The notes under the pieces are model-generated. The model made no database searches. It was not told the DNA's origin and saw only the letters and a list, made by a program, of their open reading frames with translations. Of a stretch of 64,000 nucleotides of DNA, positions 51,791 to 62,289 are shown one piece after another. Both the position numbers and the translations under genes were made by a program. Positions within the stretch are counted from its first letter, which is position 1; each line of letters opens with the position of its first letter. Source of the DNA: Channallabes apus (lineage: Eukaryota; Chordata; Actinopteri; Siluriformes; Clariidae); contig CM060104.1 in NCBI GenBank assembly GCA_030522415.1, positions 20,089,325 through 20,153,324 of the forward strand. Direction: 5' to 3'.

Positions 51791-53140
51791 TTCAATTCAA
51801 TTAAATTTTATTTGTATAGCGCTTTTAACAGATTGACATTGTCTCAAAACAGCTTTACACAATCATAAGAATTATTTAAGTTTGTTTGGAATGTGAATGT
51901 GTATGAATCAAAATGTTCAGATAGTCCCTGGTGAGCAAGCCGAGGGCGACAGTGACAAGGAAAAACTCCCTGAGGTGGTAATAGGAAGAAACCTTGAGAG
52001 GAACCAGACTCAACAGGGAACCCATCCTCATTTGGGTGAAACAGATAGCAGGAAATGATCTGCATTTATACAGTGTTAGGTGGCAGGCAGTTCAGCTATA
52101 ATAGTTGATGTTAATTGATGTTAAAATGGAGTCCAGTAGTTATTGGAGACTCAGATAGACTTGTAGAAAGTTCCAGTCCTGAACTATCGAATTGTCAAGT
52201 CCTCAGAGAAACAGCTGGCAACACCAGTCGAGGCCAGAACCATCTTCTAAGTAGATAGAATCATCCCCAGACACCAGACACATCCCAAAGAGACACACGG
52301 GGCATCCATGCGACAAGACCTCCAACCAGAAACGGGGCACCAGGATGGATCAGACAGGTCCGGAGGGCAGAGGGATTCTGGATCACTGGCAGCTCAGGAA
52401 TGACATGTGTAGCTCGACAGAGAGAGAGAGAAAGAGTGAAAGGGGGAGACAGGGGGAGAGAGGAAAGAGAAAGAGGGGGAGAAAGAGAAGAGGAGGAGAG
52501 ATGGCAGTTAGGTATGGTCACAGTCACCTAATGTATAATGTGAATGTATATTTACTGTAGAGTGCAAGCAGGGATTCCAGCAGGACTAACTATGACAGCA
52601 TAACTAAAAGGGAGAGCCAGAAGGAAACATGAGGGCTCCCTGAGATGTAAAGCAAACAATCACCTCACCGTCAACAAACCTGAGTGATCAAATGAGAGTG
52701 AGGAAGACAGCATCTAAACATACCAGTTCACCATAATACTCTACGTCCATGAGTCCCCCAGATCTGCTTCTTTACCTATGGCAAATCTATTTATAAAAAT
52801 GCTTGGCTAAATAAATAGGTTTTTAGCCTAGACTTAAACACTGAGACTGTGTCTGAGTCCCGAACACTATTTGGAAGACTATTCCATAATTTTGGGGCTT
52901 TGTAAGAAAAAGCTCTGTCCCCAGCTGTAGTTTTCATAATACGCGGTACTGACAAGCAGCCTGCATCCTTTGATCGAAGTAGGCTAGGTAAGACACTAGC
53001 AGTTCGCTCAGATACTGCGGCGCGAGACCATTTAATGCTTTATATGTCAAGAGTAGTATTTTAAAATCAATGCAAAATTTCACAGGGAGCCAATATAGTG
53101 AAGATAGGATAGGGGTGATGTGCTCATATCTTCTGGTTCT
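51785..53140. mobile_element. Interspersed repeat inserted in copy B reverse transcriptase
   Basis: The insert starts TTCAATTCAATTCAATTAAA and continues TTTGTATAGCGCTTTTAACA, GAAACCTTGAGAGGAACCAG and GACTATTCCATAATTTTGGG, ending near CTGGTTCTAG. The gypsy sequence resumes directly at TTGGTAAGAGGC, which in copy A is contiguous. This is a well-spread fish repeat; its class is uncertain. Confidence 0.75.
52422..52500. repeat. Purine-rich (GA)n-like tract
   Basis: An imperfect AG/GGGAGA stretch of about 80 bases within the inserted repeat. Confidence 0.8.
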
Positions 53141-53884
53141 AGGTTGGTAAGAGGCAATGGGTGGCGATTTTTAATGGTGATGTTGTTAAGCCCTCGATAG
53201 TCGACACACGGACGAAGTTCGCCCCCTTTCTTCTTCACGAAAAAGAACCCTGCGGCGGCAGGCGAAGAGGATGGTCGGATGGTACCTTGCCTGAGTGCAT
53301 TGGCGATGTATTCCTCCATCGCCTGGTTCTCGGTGGCTGATAGAGAGTAGAGATGGCCGCGGGGGGGGGGGGGGGGCGGAGCCCGGCAGAAGGTCTATCG
53401 CCAGATCGTATGTGCGATGTGGTGGAAGGTGAGTAGCACGTCTTTTACAGAACACTTCAGCCAGGTCTCGGTAGGCAGTTGGAATGGTGTTGGTGTCGAC
53501 ATCGGGGGCCTCGGACTCCCTAGAACACGTCCCAGCCGTTGCCCGTAGACAAAGTTCAGAACAGGTCGGACCCCACTGGATGATCCGGCGTTGAGACCAG
53601 GAGATGAGTGGGTCATGCTGAAGAAGCCAGGGATAGCCGAGGATGATGAGTGGAGAGGAGATGGAGGTGAGGTGAAGTTGGATGTTTTCTTTGTGATGAT
53701 CAATGATTAACATGATGGGTTGGGTCTGGTTGATGATGGGGCTGGAAGAGAGGGGCCGACCGTCGACAGATGTGACCTGAACCGGCTGGGATAATGCCTC
53801 GATTTCCATCCCTAGTTTTTTGGCAAAAGTAGAGTCAATGAAGTTACCAGCGGCACCGGAGTCGATGAACCCGTTTGTGGCCAA
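53080..53884 (-). pseudogene. Copy B protease and N-terminal reverse transcriptase
   Basis: Frame 53884-53186 has the aspartic protease motif GFIDSGAAGNFIDS and a downstream region (LGYPWLLQHDPLISWS, YRDLAEVFCK) that is deleted in copy A. A frameshift falls in a C run (plus-strand G run at 53361-53376). The other frame gives [20 protein letters not shown], the start of reverse transcriptase. Confidence 0.85.
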
Positions 53885-53908
53885 ACTGTAGATGTACCTG
53901 AACCGTGA

Positions 53909-54020
53909 GCCGAGAAGTGTTGGTGATGATGTTAGAGAGTTGGAGGGAACCCGGTGAGATGGGAGAGTTACTCACCAGGTTCCCTCCAACTCTCTAACAT
54001 CATCACCAACACTTCTCGGC
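53909..54020 (-). other. 50-bp inverted repeat with 12-nt loop at the copy B gag-pol junction
   Basis: Arms 53909-53958 and 53971-54020 are complementary with one mismatch; the loop is 53959-53970. In the sense direction the hairpin starts 6 nt after a GGGAAAT heptamer (54033-54027). The innermost 9 bp and the 12-nt loop length are shared with the stem in copy A (61225-61254); the outer 41 bp are new. Confidence 0.9.
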
Positions 54021-54090
54021 TTGAGCATTTCCCGGACGATGAGGACAAATGGCCCGATGGTGTGCTGCGGAGCCACAGTAGGCATAGAGC

Positions 54091-54301
54091 CCCTCCTTAA
54101 AAAATTTACATTTAGGCATTTGGCAGACGCTCTTATCCAGAGCGACTTACATTTTTATCTCATTATACATCTGAGCAGTTTTAGGGTTAAGGTCCTTGCT
54201 CAAGGGCCCAACAGTGGCAATTTGGTGGTTGTGGGGTTTGAACCTGGGATCTTCCGAACTGTAGTCCAATGCCTTAACAACTGAGCTACCCCTGGCCCTA
54301 A
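54091..54301. mobile_element. SINE or MITE-like insert in copy B gag
   Basis: An insert of about 210 bp reads TTGGCAGACGCTCTTATCCA, GCTCAAGGGCCCAACAGTGG, GTTTGAACCTGGGATCTTCC and CTTAACAACTGAGCTACCCC. This is a family very common in fish. Its flanks CCTTAAAA and CCCTAAAA may be a degraded target duplication. Confidence 0.7.
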
Positions 54302-55187
54302 AACGGCGTTCTCGCTCAGCTGCAGTTAGGGAGGCACGTCCTAACTGCATGGGTTCCCCGGCTCCGGTGTCAACCCCGGCAGAGGGTGGAGAACCGACAT
54401 TTTCCTGATGGGTATGAGTGTGGGTGATCACTGGTTGTGGAGTCACGTATGTGGAGATGGGTGCTGACGACAGGGTTCTCTGGGCTGGTCTGGGATGAGA
54501 GAGAAGGCACTGGTCAATCTGGAGGGCGAGCTGAATTAGTAGTATTAGTAGTTAGCAGGAAGTTCTCTCCTGGCTAGCTCATCTTTGATCCGGGAGGCCA
54601 GCCCCTCATAGTATGATGTCCGGAGTGCTGCGTCTCCCCAGGTGGTTTGAATAGCGAGGGTATGGAAATCGGCAGTATAGCGACTCACGGACAATCCACC
54701 CTGCCGCAGATGGTATAACTTTGAGTCGGTCTCCACCTCGCCCGCAGGATGTTCAAAGGTTAGTTTCAGTTGACGGGTGAACTCGTTGTATGAGTGAGCG
54801 GTATCTGAATCTGACCGGATAACTGCCGTGGTCCACTCAGCTGCCTGCCCTGACAGCAACGAAACGAGGAGAGCAATGCGCAATCGATCGGTGGAGTATT
54901 TGATGGCATTAAACTCAAACACCAGACCTAAAGCAGTTAGAAGAGCACTACATGTGCCGTCCGTGCCATCCAATTTATCCGGTAAAGCCAAAAAAACATC
55001 AGGGGTTGGAGAAGGGGGGGACGGAGTAGCGACTGTCACAACGGGAGACCGGTTAGCAACAGCCTCGCGAAGATCCGGGTTCTCTCGCCGAAGCTCCGTT
55101 TAGCTTGTTTATTAGCTCGGCGTGCCGATCTACCACGTTGCATAGGTGCGCATAATCCGCTGGGTTTACCGCGTTAGACTCTGTCAT
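54302..55187 (-). pseudogene. Copy B gag remnant
   Basis: It starts MTESNAVNPADYAHLCNVVD at 55187. After a deletion it continues with PDVFLALPDKLDGTDGTCSA, STDRLRIALLVSLLSGQAAE and RTSYYEGLASRIKDELARRE (54545-55039). A proline-rich part and [17 protein letters not shown] follow near 54300-54350. The Cys-rich knuckle (AYCGSA near 54070) is damaged. Confidence 0.82.
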
Positions 55188-55189
55188 TC

Positions 55190-55274
55190 TGTCACGAAAC
55201 AAACCGGGACGACCAGAAGACTAGTACAATAGCAGTTAGCCCTTTGTAGCGTGGATGGTAAACCCAAACGCGGA
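55190..55274 (-). repeat. Copy B partial 5' LTR
   Basis: It begins (plus strand) TGTCACGAAACAAACC and aligns with the first 95 bases of the copy A LTRs up to AACGCGGA, where a LINE 3' end takes over. The rest of the LTR, including the promoter, is gone. Confidence 0.8.
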
Positions 55275-55590
55275 ACCATCTTTTCTTTCAATTTTTGCCG
55301 TCTGTTGACACTATAGAGCAGAAGCAACAGGACAGCTGCAGGACAATCTACCTCATCAAGAGTAAAATGTTCTCCTTACTGTGCAATAAAACTATGTGCA
55401 ATATTAATATGTGCAATCAGTGAAATACTGTACAATACCACTGATATTTATTTGATAATACCCCACATTCTATTCATTTTTTAAATAATTTTATTTATTT
55501 ATTTATTTCTCTCGAAGCTTCTGTCATCAAAACTATTTTCTTGTATGTTCAAACATACATGGCAGTAAAGCTCTTTCTGATTCTGATTTA
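55275..55590 (+). mobile_element. LINE 3' end, second copy
   Basis: It matches the 22500-22917 copy: TTTTGCCGTC, GACACTATAGAGCA, AATCTACCTC, and a tail CTCTTTCTGATTCTGATT. Confidence 0.7.
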
Positions 55591-57985
55591 AAAAGTAAAT
55601 GAGTCAAAGACTGAGATTCAAAGGATAAAGGGATAATAACCACAAGAGGCTTGTATAGCACTGGAAAATCATTACAAAATAAGTATGAAACGGTTCGTGG
55701 TGTCACTGAATGCAGTGGCGGTCCCAAGCCTAGTTAAAAAAATGGGAGGGTTTCGTCAGGAAGGGTATATGATGTAAAACCTGTGGAATGTTGAGTGACG
55801 ATCTGATGCTCTGCTATGGCAACCCCTTGATGGGAGCAGCCGAAAGAAAGCTTTTTTGACTCTATATTACATATACGTACAGTATTAAGTACAAGAAAGC
55901 AGAAAAAAAGCCGATATTTACAGTATATAGACTTTGTTCTGCAATAAATGCAACAAATGCAGTAAAATAACATAAAATATCTATAACACACAGGGGTAAA
56001 AGTAATTTAAGATTTTTGCCAGTACTACTACCACCATAAATTTCAAGGTTTCGTATATATTTTTTTTACTTCTTCTCAGTTTCACGCATAATTCAAAAGA
56101 AAAAAAAAAAGATTAAATATTTTAATACTTATGGAGTAGAAAGAGATTAGAAACACTTTACACTGTGTATAGGAAAATTCTTGTTTAAAAGGTTCAAATG
56201 AATCTGAATGTCTCAGTGGTATGAAATACTGCGCTATACTGACCTATTTTCACCCACAATAACACACTTATGGCATATAAAAGATCATCAACATTCAGGG
56301 TTACTTTTCAGAGAGCTATCCAGGGAAAATTTTCAGGGATTTTCCTAAGCATAGCTATGGTAGTTGTTCCTGCTATGCTATAATATAAGTTAAAGTTACG
56401 TTTTTATATAAAATTCAAAAAGAAACAGAAGTATCTTTACAAAGCCTAATGTTATTCAGGTATTTAACATGAAAATACAATGAATCCATGAAGCAATATT
56501 TGTAAACATTTGTAATCTTTACTGTTACTGTTAGGTATCTGGCTAGGTGCTTAAATATGTGTTTGAATTCATATGTGCCAAATAAAGGGCCTTGAGTTTA
56601 TATATGAGCTCAGCGACATGCCCTAAGGTGCAAGCCAAGTTTTATCTGTCACTGGAGAGTATGGTACTTTTCATCACTAAACATGGCCAAGAACCTCCTA
56701 TTTTCACAGGAAAAGGCCATTTGACAGGAATTATAAACCAACTACAGATTCTGTCTGGAATCTGTCAGGAAACTTACTTACTCAGCAATAACTGCTTTTT
56801 TAAAAAAAAAGTAATTTCAATTATGTAATGATGTGAACTTTTATAATCCAGTGATTAAGTTTTGCTCTGAAAAGCATATAGTGTCATGGTGTGGATTGAA
56901 AATCATTGCCTGAAAGTGTGGATAGTAACTTTCAAAATTCGTGTGCTTTGAGTCAACAGTGTATAGTCAATAGTTAAAAGATACAAAAGACATAAAAGAT
57001 ACCTATGAGCCAGAAAGGAAGCATCTGACACTGAGACAAGCAATTGGCTAATAGACCTTCCCTTGAACTATTCTAGAAATGGAAAGGGGACGCCATGAGA
57101 CCAGTGCTTACCAAAAGTCCCTTAATCATGGATCTTCTTAGACAGCCAGACTATACAGTATACAATGAGTAATGCTGAAATTCAAACCAGTCTCTACTCT
57201 CAGCCTAAGAACCACTTCAGCATTGGTGTATTTTTATAGTAATGTTAACCAGCTTTTTGCTTATGTAAGCTGTTAGTCTGTTAGTATAAGATGTAATCTT
57301 ATTTTCTAGTCCTGCTTCTGTTAATGTGCAGTTACACTCCATGGCAGCTTGCATAGTGAAAACATGTGCTCCATTAGATGCAGCTACTCAGCTTGCTTTA
57401 TTGGACTTTGTAGGTCTACTGATGTGCTGAAGGACCATAACATTACTACAATCAGGTTTACATTATAGGGTCAAAGCTCTTTCCAGGAATGTTGCACAAT
57501 GTTTCCATATTCCGTAAGAATATTACAAGTAATTGCACTTTAAGGGAAGTTGTACTTAGCTTATGTTCTAAAATTAAAGCTATCTTAATGTCATGCAGTT
57601 ATTCTTAATCTTACACCTGGCTGAAAATCGCCCAGTATGGTTTGTTACAGCATACTGTACCCCTAAAAGATGTGGTAAAAGAAAGTGGTGTTAGGCAATA
57701 CCAGAAAGAGGGGAGAGCAACTAACTGCCAAATGTCACATTAAAATACAGTCGTACTAGCAACTTTAGCAAAAAAACACATCTGATAATGTTACACCTTA
57801 AAAAACACTTCATCTCCTTCGTAACTGCTAAGTCATTCAGAATTGGCTCCGAACTGTCCGTATTGTGTTTCAATGTTTCATTTTTGCTACTTAAGCTTCT
57901 GCCATTGCACTGTTCAGGACTCACATTACCTCTTAAGTTAACAACTAATACAAGCTACTTATACAAATCTAAGTAGCTTCTAACA
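55591..57985. other. Intergenic, nothing recognised
   Basis: No exon or RNA gene was recognised. Around 55805-55850 is an inverted fragment of the GGGTCGCCACAG repeat family. Confidence 0.4.
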
Positions 57986-57988
57986 AAA

Positions 57989-58107
57989 GGCTAAATCCCA
58001 AATCAAATCCCTCTCCAATCCCTCATCAAGGGCACTACTTGGTATGTAGAACAAGGGATTCTACACTCTACAAACCCTTCATAGCATACTAGCTATTTGG
58101 GATTTAA
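57989..58107. mobile_element. Small MITE-like palindromic repeat beside copy A
   Basis: The ends GCTAAATCCCAAAT and ATTTGGGATTTAA are complementary. It lies a few bases outside the copy A left LTR. Confidence 0.5.
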
Positions 58108-58114
58108 CCCTGGG

Positions 58115-58499
58115 TGTCAGAGATGAACTAACCTGAGGTGACCAGAAGACGTAGCTTTAGCGGTTAGCCCAATGTAGCGTGGATAGTAAACCCAAACGCG
58201 GAGAGAAGCGAGTAGGCAGGATAACCACGCGGCTTTAATCTAAGGACTCTTACAAAATCGGAGCAAGGGAAAAACACAAATTTAACCCGCGTCCTATAAC
58301 TACACACACAATAGCATAAAGCAGATAAACCAAATGGTGAGTACTCACGGTTTGCTGAAACGACAACCGAAACCGACATGGGCCGAACTCAATGACTGAG
58401 CGGTAAGCCATCGTTTGTTTACCTCTTTTATACTTCCTGGTTTGGCGCCCGTCTTACTTCCGGGTCCTAGTGCCGGGCGCAGATTGAGTGTGCATGACA
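58115..58499 (-). repeat. Copy A 3' LTR
   Basis: Plus strand TGTCAGAGATG...GTGCATGACA, with the TG/CA termini of LTRs. It contains the same TATA box and start-site sequence as the other LTR. Confidence 0.95.
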
Positions 58500-58600
58500 G
58501 TACCCCCCTGTCCAGGACTGGCTCCTGACGGTCCTGGGGTGGAGGATACCCTGTGACGGTAGTCCCGAATTAGCTCAGGGTCGAGGATGAACCGGGCCGG
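58500..58600 (-). pseudogene. Copy A chromodomain tail remnant and polypurine tract
   Basis: In a frame other than pol, NPARFILDPELIRDYRH is the end of a gypsy chromodomain. Its start is deleted and pol stops at 58575-58577. The polypurine tract (minus strand GGACAGGGGGG, 58503-58513) ends three bases from the LTR and would prime plus-strand synthesis. Confidence 0.7.
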
Positions 58601-61313
58601 GTTCCAAGATCGCTGGGGGGGTGGGTGGAATCATGGGTGAGGTGATGAAGGGCTTGAACTGTGATAGATGGAATACTGGGTGGATCCGGAGCGCCGCAGG
58701 CAGCTGGAGCCGGTAGGTGACAGGGTTAATCCTGTGGGTGATGTGGTATGGTCCGATGAATCGGGCTGAAAGTTTTTTTGACTCGGTGTGGAGGTGGAGG
58801 TTCCTTGTGGAAAGCCATACCTTGTCACCTACGTGGTATAGTCGTCCCGGAGGATGTCGGCGGCGGTGTTGGTGGGTATAGCGGGTATTGGCACGTTGGA
58901 TGGCCCGGTTGGTTGTAATCCAAAGCCGCCGACATCTGTGGACCAACTGTTGGGCAGACGGTACATCAACCTCCAGCTCTGGGTGGTTGAACATGGAGGG
59001 TTGGAAACCGTAGCATACCTCAAATGGGCTTAGATTGGTGGCAGAAGAGGTGTGGAGGTTATGTGACAGCTCAGCCCAGATGAAGTAGCGTGCCCAGGAG
59101 CGCTGACAGTCCGCTACGAAACATCTCAGATAGCGCTCCAGTTGTTGGTTGGCCCGCTCCGTCTGACCGTTAGTCTGTGGGTGGTATCCGGAGGACAGAC
59201 TGCAGGTGGAGTCGATCAGATGGCAGAAGGCCTTCCAGAACCGGGCTGTGAACTGGGGCCCTCTGTCCGAGACGATGTCCTTGGGGAACCCATGCAGACA
59301 GACTACGCGCTCTAATATCAGTTCTGCTGTCTCCTTTGCTGACGGGAGTCCGGTGAGAGCCACCAGGTGCACGGTCTTAGAGAACCGATCCACGATCGTG
59401 AGGATGGTGTCCTTTCCTTCGGAGGCCGGCAGGCCCGTGATGAAGTCGACGGCAATGTGCGTCCAGGGCCGTCGAGGAACTGGGAGCGGTTGCAGTTCTC
59501 CTGGGGCTGGTTGGTTGGTGTTCTTGGCCCTGGCGCACACTGGGCACGCCTGAACGAACTCTTGGACGTCCCTCGTCATGGACGGCCACCAGAAGTCCCG
59601 CTGAAGAAATTGGAGGGATCGTCGTGTGCCCGGATGTCCTGAAATTGGTGATGAGTGTCCCCATTGGAGGACTTCTGGTCTCATCACCTCGGGCACGAAG
59701 AGTCGTCCAGGTGGCACACCTGCCGGTTCGGTCTCTGTACCCTGTGCCTGGCGAACTCTCGTTTCCAGGTCCAGTTGAAGGGGGGCGATGATCCTGGAAG
59801 AGGGAAGGACAGATGTGGGGTCCGCCCGGGGAAGGTCCACCTCCAGCTGTCGGGAGAGGGCGTCCGCTTTGGTGTTCTTGGACCCCGGGCGGTATGAGAG
59901 GTGAAAGTTATAATTTTCAAAAAAGAGAGCCCACCGCGCCTGTCGTGGGTTTAACTGCTTGATGGTCTTGATTGTAATGAGATTTTGGTGATCTGTCCAG
60001 ATTATGAATGGCTCGCTGACGCCCTGGGGCCAGTGACGCCATTCCTCCAGAGCCCACTTTATGGCCAGCAGTTCGCGGTCCCCTACCCCGTATCGCTGCT
60101 GAGTGGAATCAAACTTTCTGGAGAAGAAGCTACATGGGTGTAGCTTTTGATCTGGACCTCGTTGCGAGAGGATAGCACCAGCGCCCACATCTGAAGCATC
60201 CACCTCTACAACGAATGATTTACTGGCATCTGGGTGGTGGAGAATCGGTGCAGTGGTGAAGCGGTGACAAAGTGACCGGAGAGCGGAGACGGCTGCAGGG
60301 TTGAGGTGAAAAGGGAGAGATGAAGGACGGGTCAGAGCGGTTAGGGGGGCGGCAACTGTACTGTAGTCCCGGATAAAGCGACGATAAAAGTTCGCAAACC
60401 CGAGAAACCGTTGAAGCTGCTTGAGGGTCTTGGGTAGGGGCCAATGACGCACAACTTCTAGTTTCTGCGGGTCCATGGCCACACCCTGGGGCGAGATGAC
60501 AAAACCCAGGAACGTGGTGGAGTGCTCGTGAAAAGCGCACTTTTCCAACTTACTGTACAGTTGGTGGGCGAGTAATCTCTTTAGAACCGCCCTGACGTGC
60601 TGGGTATGTTCTTCCATGGTGCGTGAATATATGAGAATATCGTCCAGGTAAGCAAATGCCCACCGACCGAGCATGTCACGAAGGACATCATTGATGAGAT
60701 GTTGAAATGCGGCGGGGGCATTGCACAGTCCAAACGGGATGACGAGGGTCTCGTAGTGTCCGGTGGGGGTGATGAATGCCGTCTTCCACTCATCGCCCTC
60801 CCTGATGCGCACCAAGTTGTAGGCGCTCCGGAGGTCCAACTTCGTAAAGACGGTGGCACCAGAGAGATCGTCCAGGGCTGAGTTGGTAAGAGGCAGTGGA
60901 TGTCGGTTTTTGATGGTGATGTTGTTAAGCCCCCGATAGTCGACACAGGGGCGAAGTTCACCGCCTCTCTTCTTCATGGGTTCGGTTCGGGTGCTGATTG
61001 GGCTGGTGGATAGGGGGCGACCGTCGACAGATGTGATACGAACGGGCTGGGATAACGCCTCGAGTTTTACGCCCAGTTTTTTGGCGTATGAGGAGTCAAT
61101 GAAGTTACCTCCTGCCCCGGAGTCGATGAACGCAGCACTTCGGACTCGTTTGTGGCCAACCTGGAGGTGTACCTGAACCGTGAGACGGGAGGAGTTGGTG
61201 GTGATGGCAGAGAGACGAAGGTGACCCGGCGAGTGTCTCTTCCTTCTCACCGGGCCTGTGCGTTTCCCGGCCTGAGGGGACAGGCTGCCCGGTGATGTGA
61301 GGCTGACCCGCAA
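58575..61313 (-). pseudogene. pol: Copy A pol frame, 912 codons, internally deleted
   Basis: Translation would enter this frame by -1 slippage at 61268-61262, near residue 17; no separate start is needed. Domains: protease DSG at 64-66; a join at about 113-114 where the protease C-terminus and the first part of reverse transcriptase are missing; reverse transcriptase with YLDD at 222-225; RNase H with D372, E414 and D441; integrase with a zinc-binding CPVC (590-593) and the DD35E set D623, D683, E719; then RRHPPGRLYHVGDKVWLSTR. The deletion keeps the frame open, which explains the long ORF. With the missing parts I call it non-functional. Copy B retains the segment missing here. Confidence 0.9.
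61211..61268 (-). promoter_or_regulatory. -1 ribosomal frameshift signal between gag and pol
   Basis: The minus strand has GGGAAAC (61268-61262), in gag phase as ccG GGA AAC, so it fits X XXY YYZ. After a 7-nt spacer comes stem 1 (61254-61246 with 61233-61225, 9 bp with one G-U). Six loop bases, AGAGAC (61240-61235), are exactly complementary to GTCTCT downstream (61216-61211), predicting an H-type pseudoknot. The gag stop TGA lies in stem 1 (61249-61247), and the pol frame is -1 relative to gag. The same heptamer is known from PEG10. Confidence 0.82.
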
Positions 61314-62287
61314 TAGGCGCAGAGTCCTTCGCGGAAGCGTCTCTCCCGTTCTGCAGCGGTCAAGGAGGCGCGTCCTAATTGCATGGGTTCCCCGGCTCCT
61401 GTGTCAACCACGGCAGGAGGTGGAGAGCCGACATGTCCAGGGGTGGTATAGGTGGCGGAGTCTGCGGGTCGTGGAGTGGTGACGGTGAAGGTGGGTGCAG
61501 GCGGCAGGGTGCGAGGGGCTGGCCTCGGGCGAGAGAGAAGGCGCTGGTCGATCCGGAGAGTAAGTTGGATCAAACCCTCCAAGGTCGCAGGAAGCTCTCA
61601 CCCGGCTAGTTCGTCCTTGATATGAGAAGCCAGACCCTCGTAGTAGGACGTCCGGAGCGCTGCGTCGCCCCACGTGGTCTGTATGGCGAGGGTGCGAAAC
61701 TCCGCTGTGTAGCGGCTCACGGGTGATCCTCCCTGCCTCAGGTGGTAGAGTTTGGTGTCGGTCTCCACCTCGCCTGCTGGGTGCTCGAAAGTGAGTCTGA
61801 GTTGGTGGGTGAACTCATTGTATGAGTGGGCGGTGTCCGTGTCTGCTTGGAGAACTGCCGTGGCCCACTCAGCTGCTTGCCCTTTGAGCAACGAGACGAG
61901 AAGAGCAATGCGTAGCCGATCGGTGGAGTACTTGGTGGAATTGAACTCAAACACCAGATCGAGCGCTGTCAGAAATACACTGCACTTCCCATCCGTGCCG
62001 TTCCACTTTTCTGGTAACGATAAGAAGACATCAGTTGAGGGGGGGGGTTGCGGCACGGCAGCCGCCGTGACGGGAGGCCTGCTAGCCGCGCTAGCAACAG
62101 CCGCCCGGAGATCCGCGTTCTCCCGCCTGAGCTCGGCGACCTCGAGGCGCAAGGCAGCAACGTCTTGGAGGCCCAGGCGCAGAGTAGCGATCTCCCCGGT
62201 TAGCTTGTCGATTAGCACGGCATGCTGATCTACCACGTCGCAGAGGTGCGCATAATCCGCTGGGTTTACCGCGGAGGGCTCAGTCAT
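61247..62287 (-). pseudogene. gag: Copy A gag, 346 codons with one premature stop
   Basis: Structural protein of the element. From the Met at 62287: a Leu-rich heptad-like coiled coil (about residues 25-65), a capsid region with TDRLRIALLVSLLKGQAAEW and RTSYYEGLASHIKDELAG, a proline-rich part, and a CCHC zinc knuckle C-x2-C-x4-H-x4-C ([14 protein letters not shown]). The TGA at 61600-61598 interrupts it; copy B has a sense (Arg) codon there, so this looks like a CpG transition. It ends with a TGA at 61249-61247 inside the frameshift structure. Confidence 0.9.
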
Positions 62288-62288
62288 T
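62278..62288 (-). promoter_or_regulatory. Self-complementary primer-binding site overlapping gag ATG
   Basis: The minus strand AATGACTGAGC starts one base after the 5' LTR. It is the exact complement of GCTCAGTCATT (62576-62566), the predicted first 11 bases of the RNA. The gag start codon (62287-62285) lies within it. Confidence 0.82.
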
Positions 62289-62289
62289 C

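Larger units (their letters stand above)
49796..55274 (-). mobile_element. Old, nested Ty3/gypsy (sushi-like) element, copy B
   Basis: Read on the minus strand: partial 5' LTR (55274-55190), gag from 55187, a gag-pol junction with a giant hairpin (54033-53909), protease, reverse transcriptase, RNase H, integrase and the start of a chromodomain ([13 protein letters not shown] near 49850-49810), where the element ends abruptly. Two other repeats are inserted in it (51785-53140 and about 54091-54301). There are several frameshifts and a deletion of roughly 260 bp between reverse transcriptase and RNase H. It is clearly inactive and older than copy A. Confidence 0.9.

Noticed and set aside
58575..61313. 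Domesticated gypsy-derived gene
   Set aside because: Young LTRs, a target duplication and loss of essential protease and reverse transcriptase parts argue for an ordinary recent, defective insertion.
61752..62228. 158-codon plus-strand frame
   Set aside because: Antisense to copy A gag.
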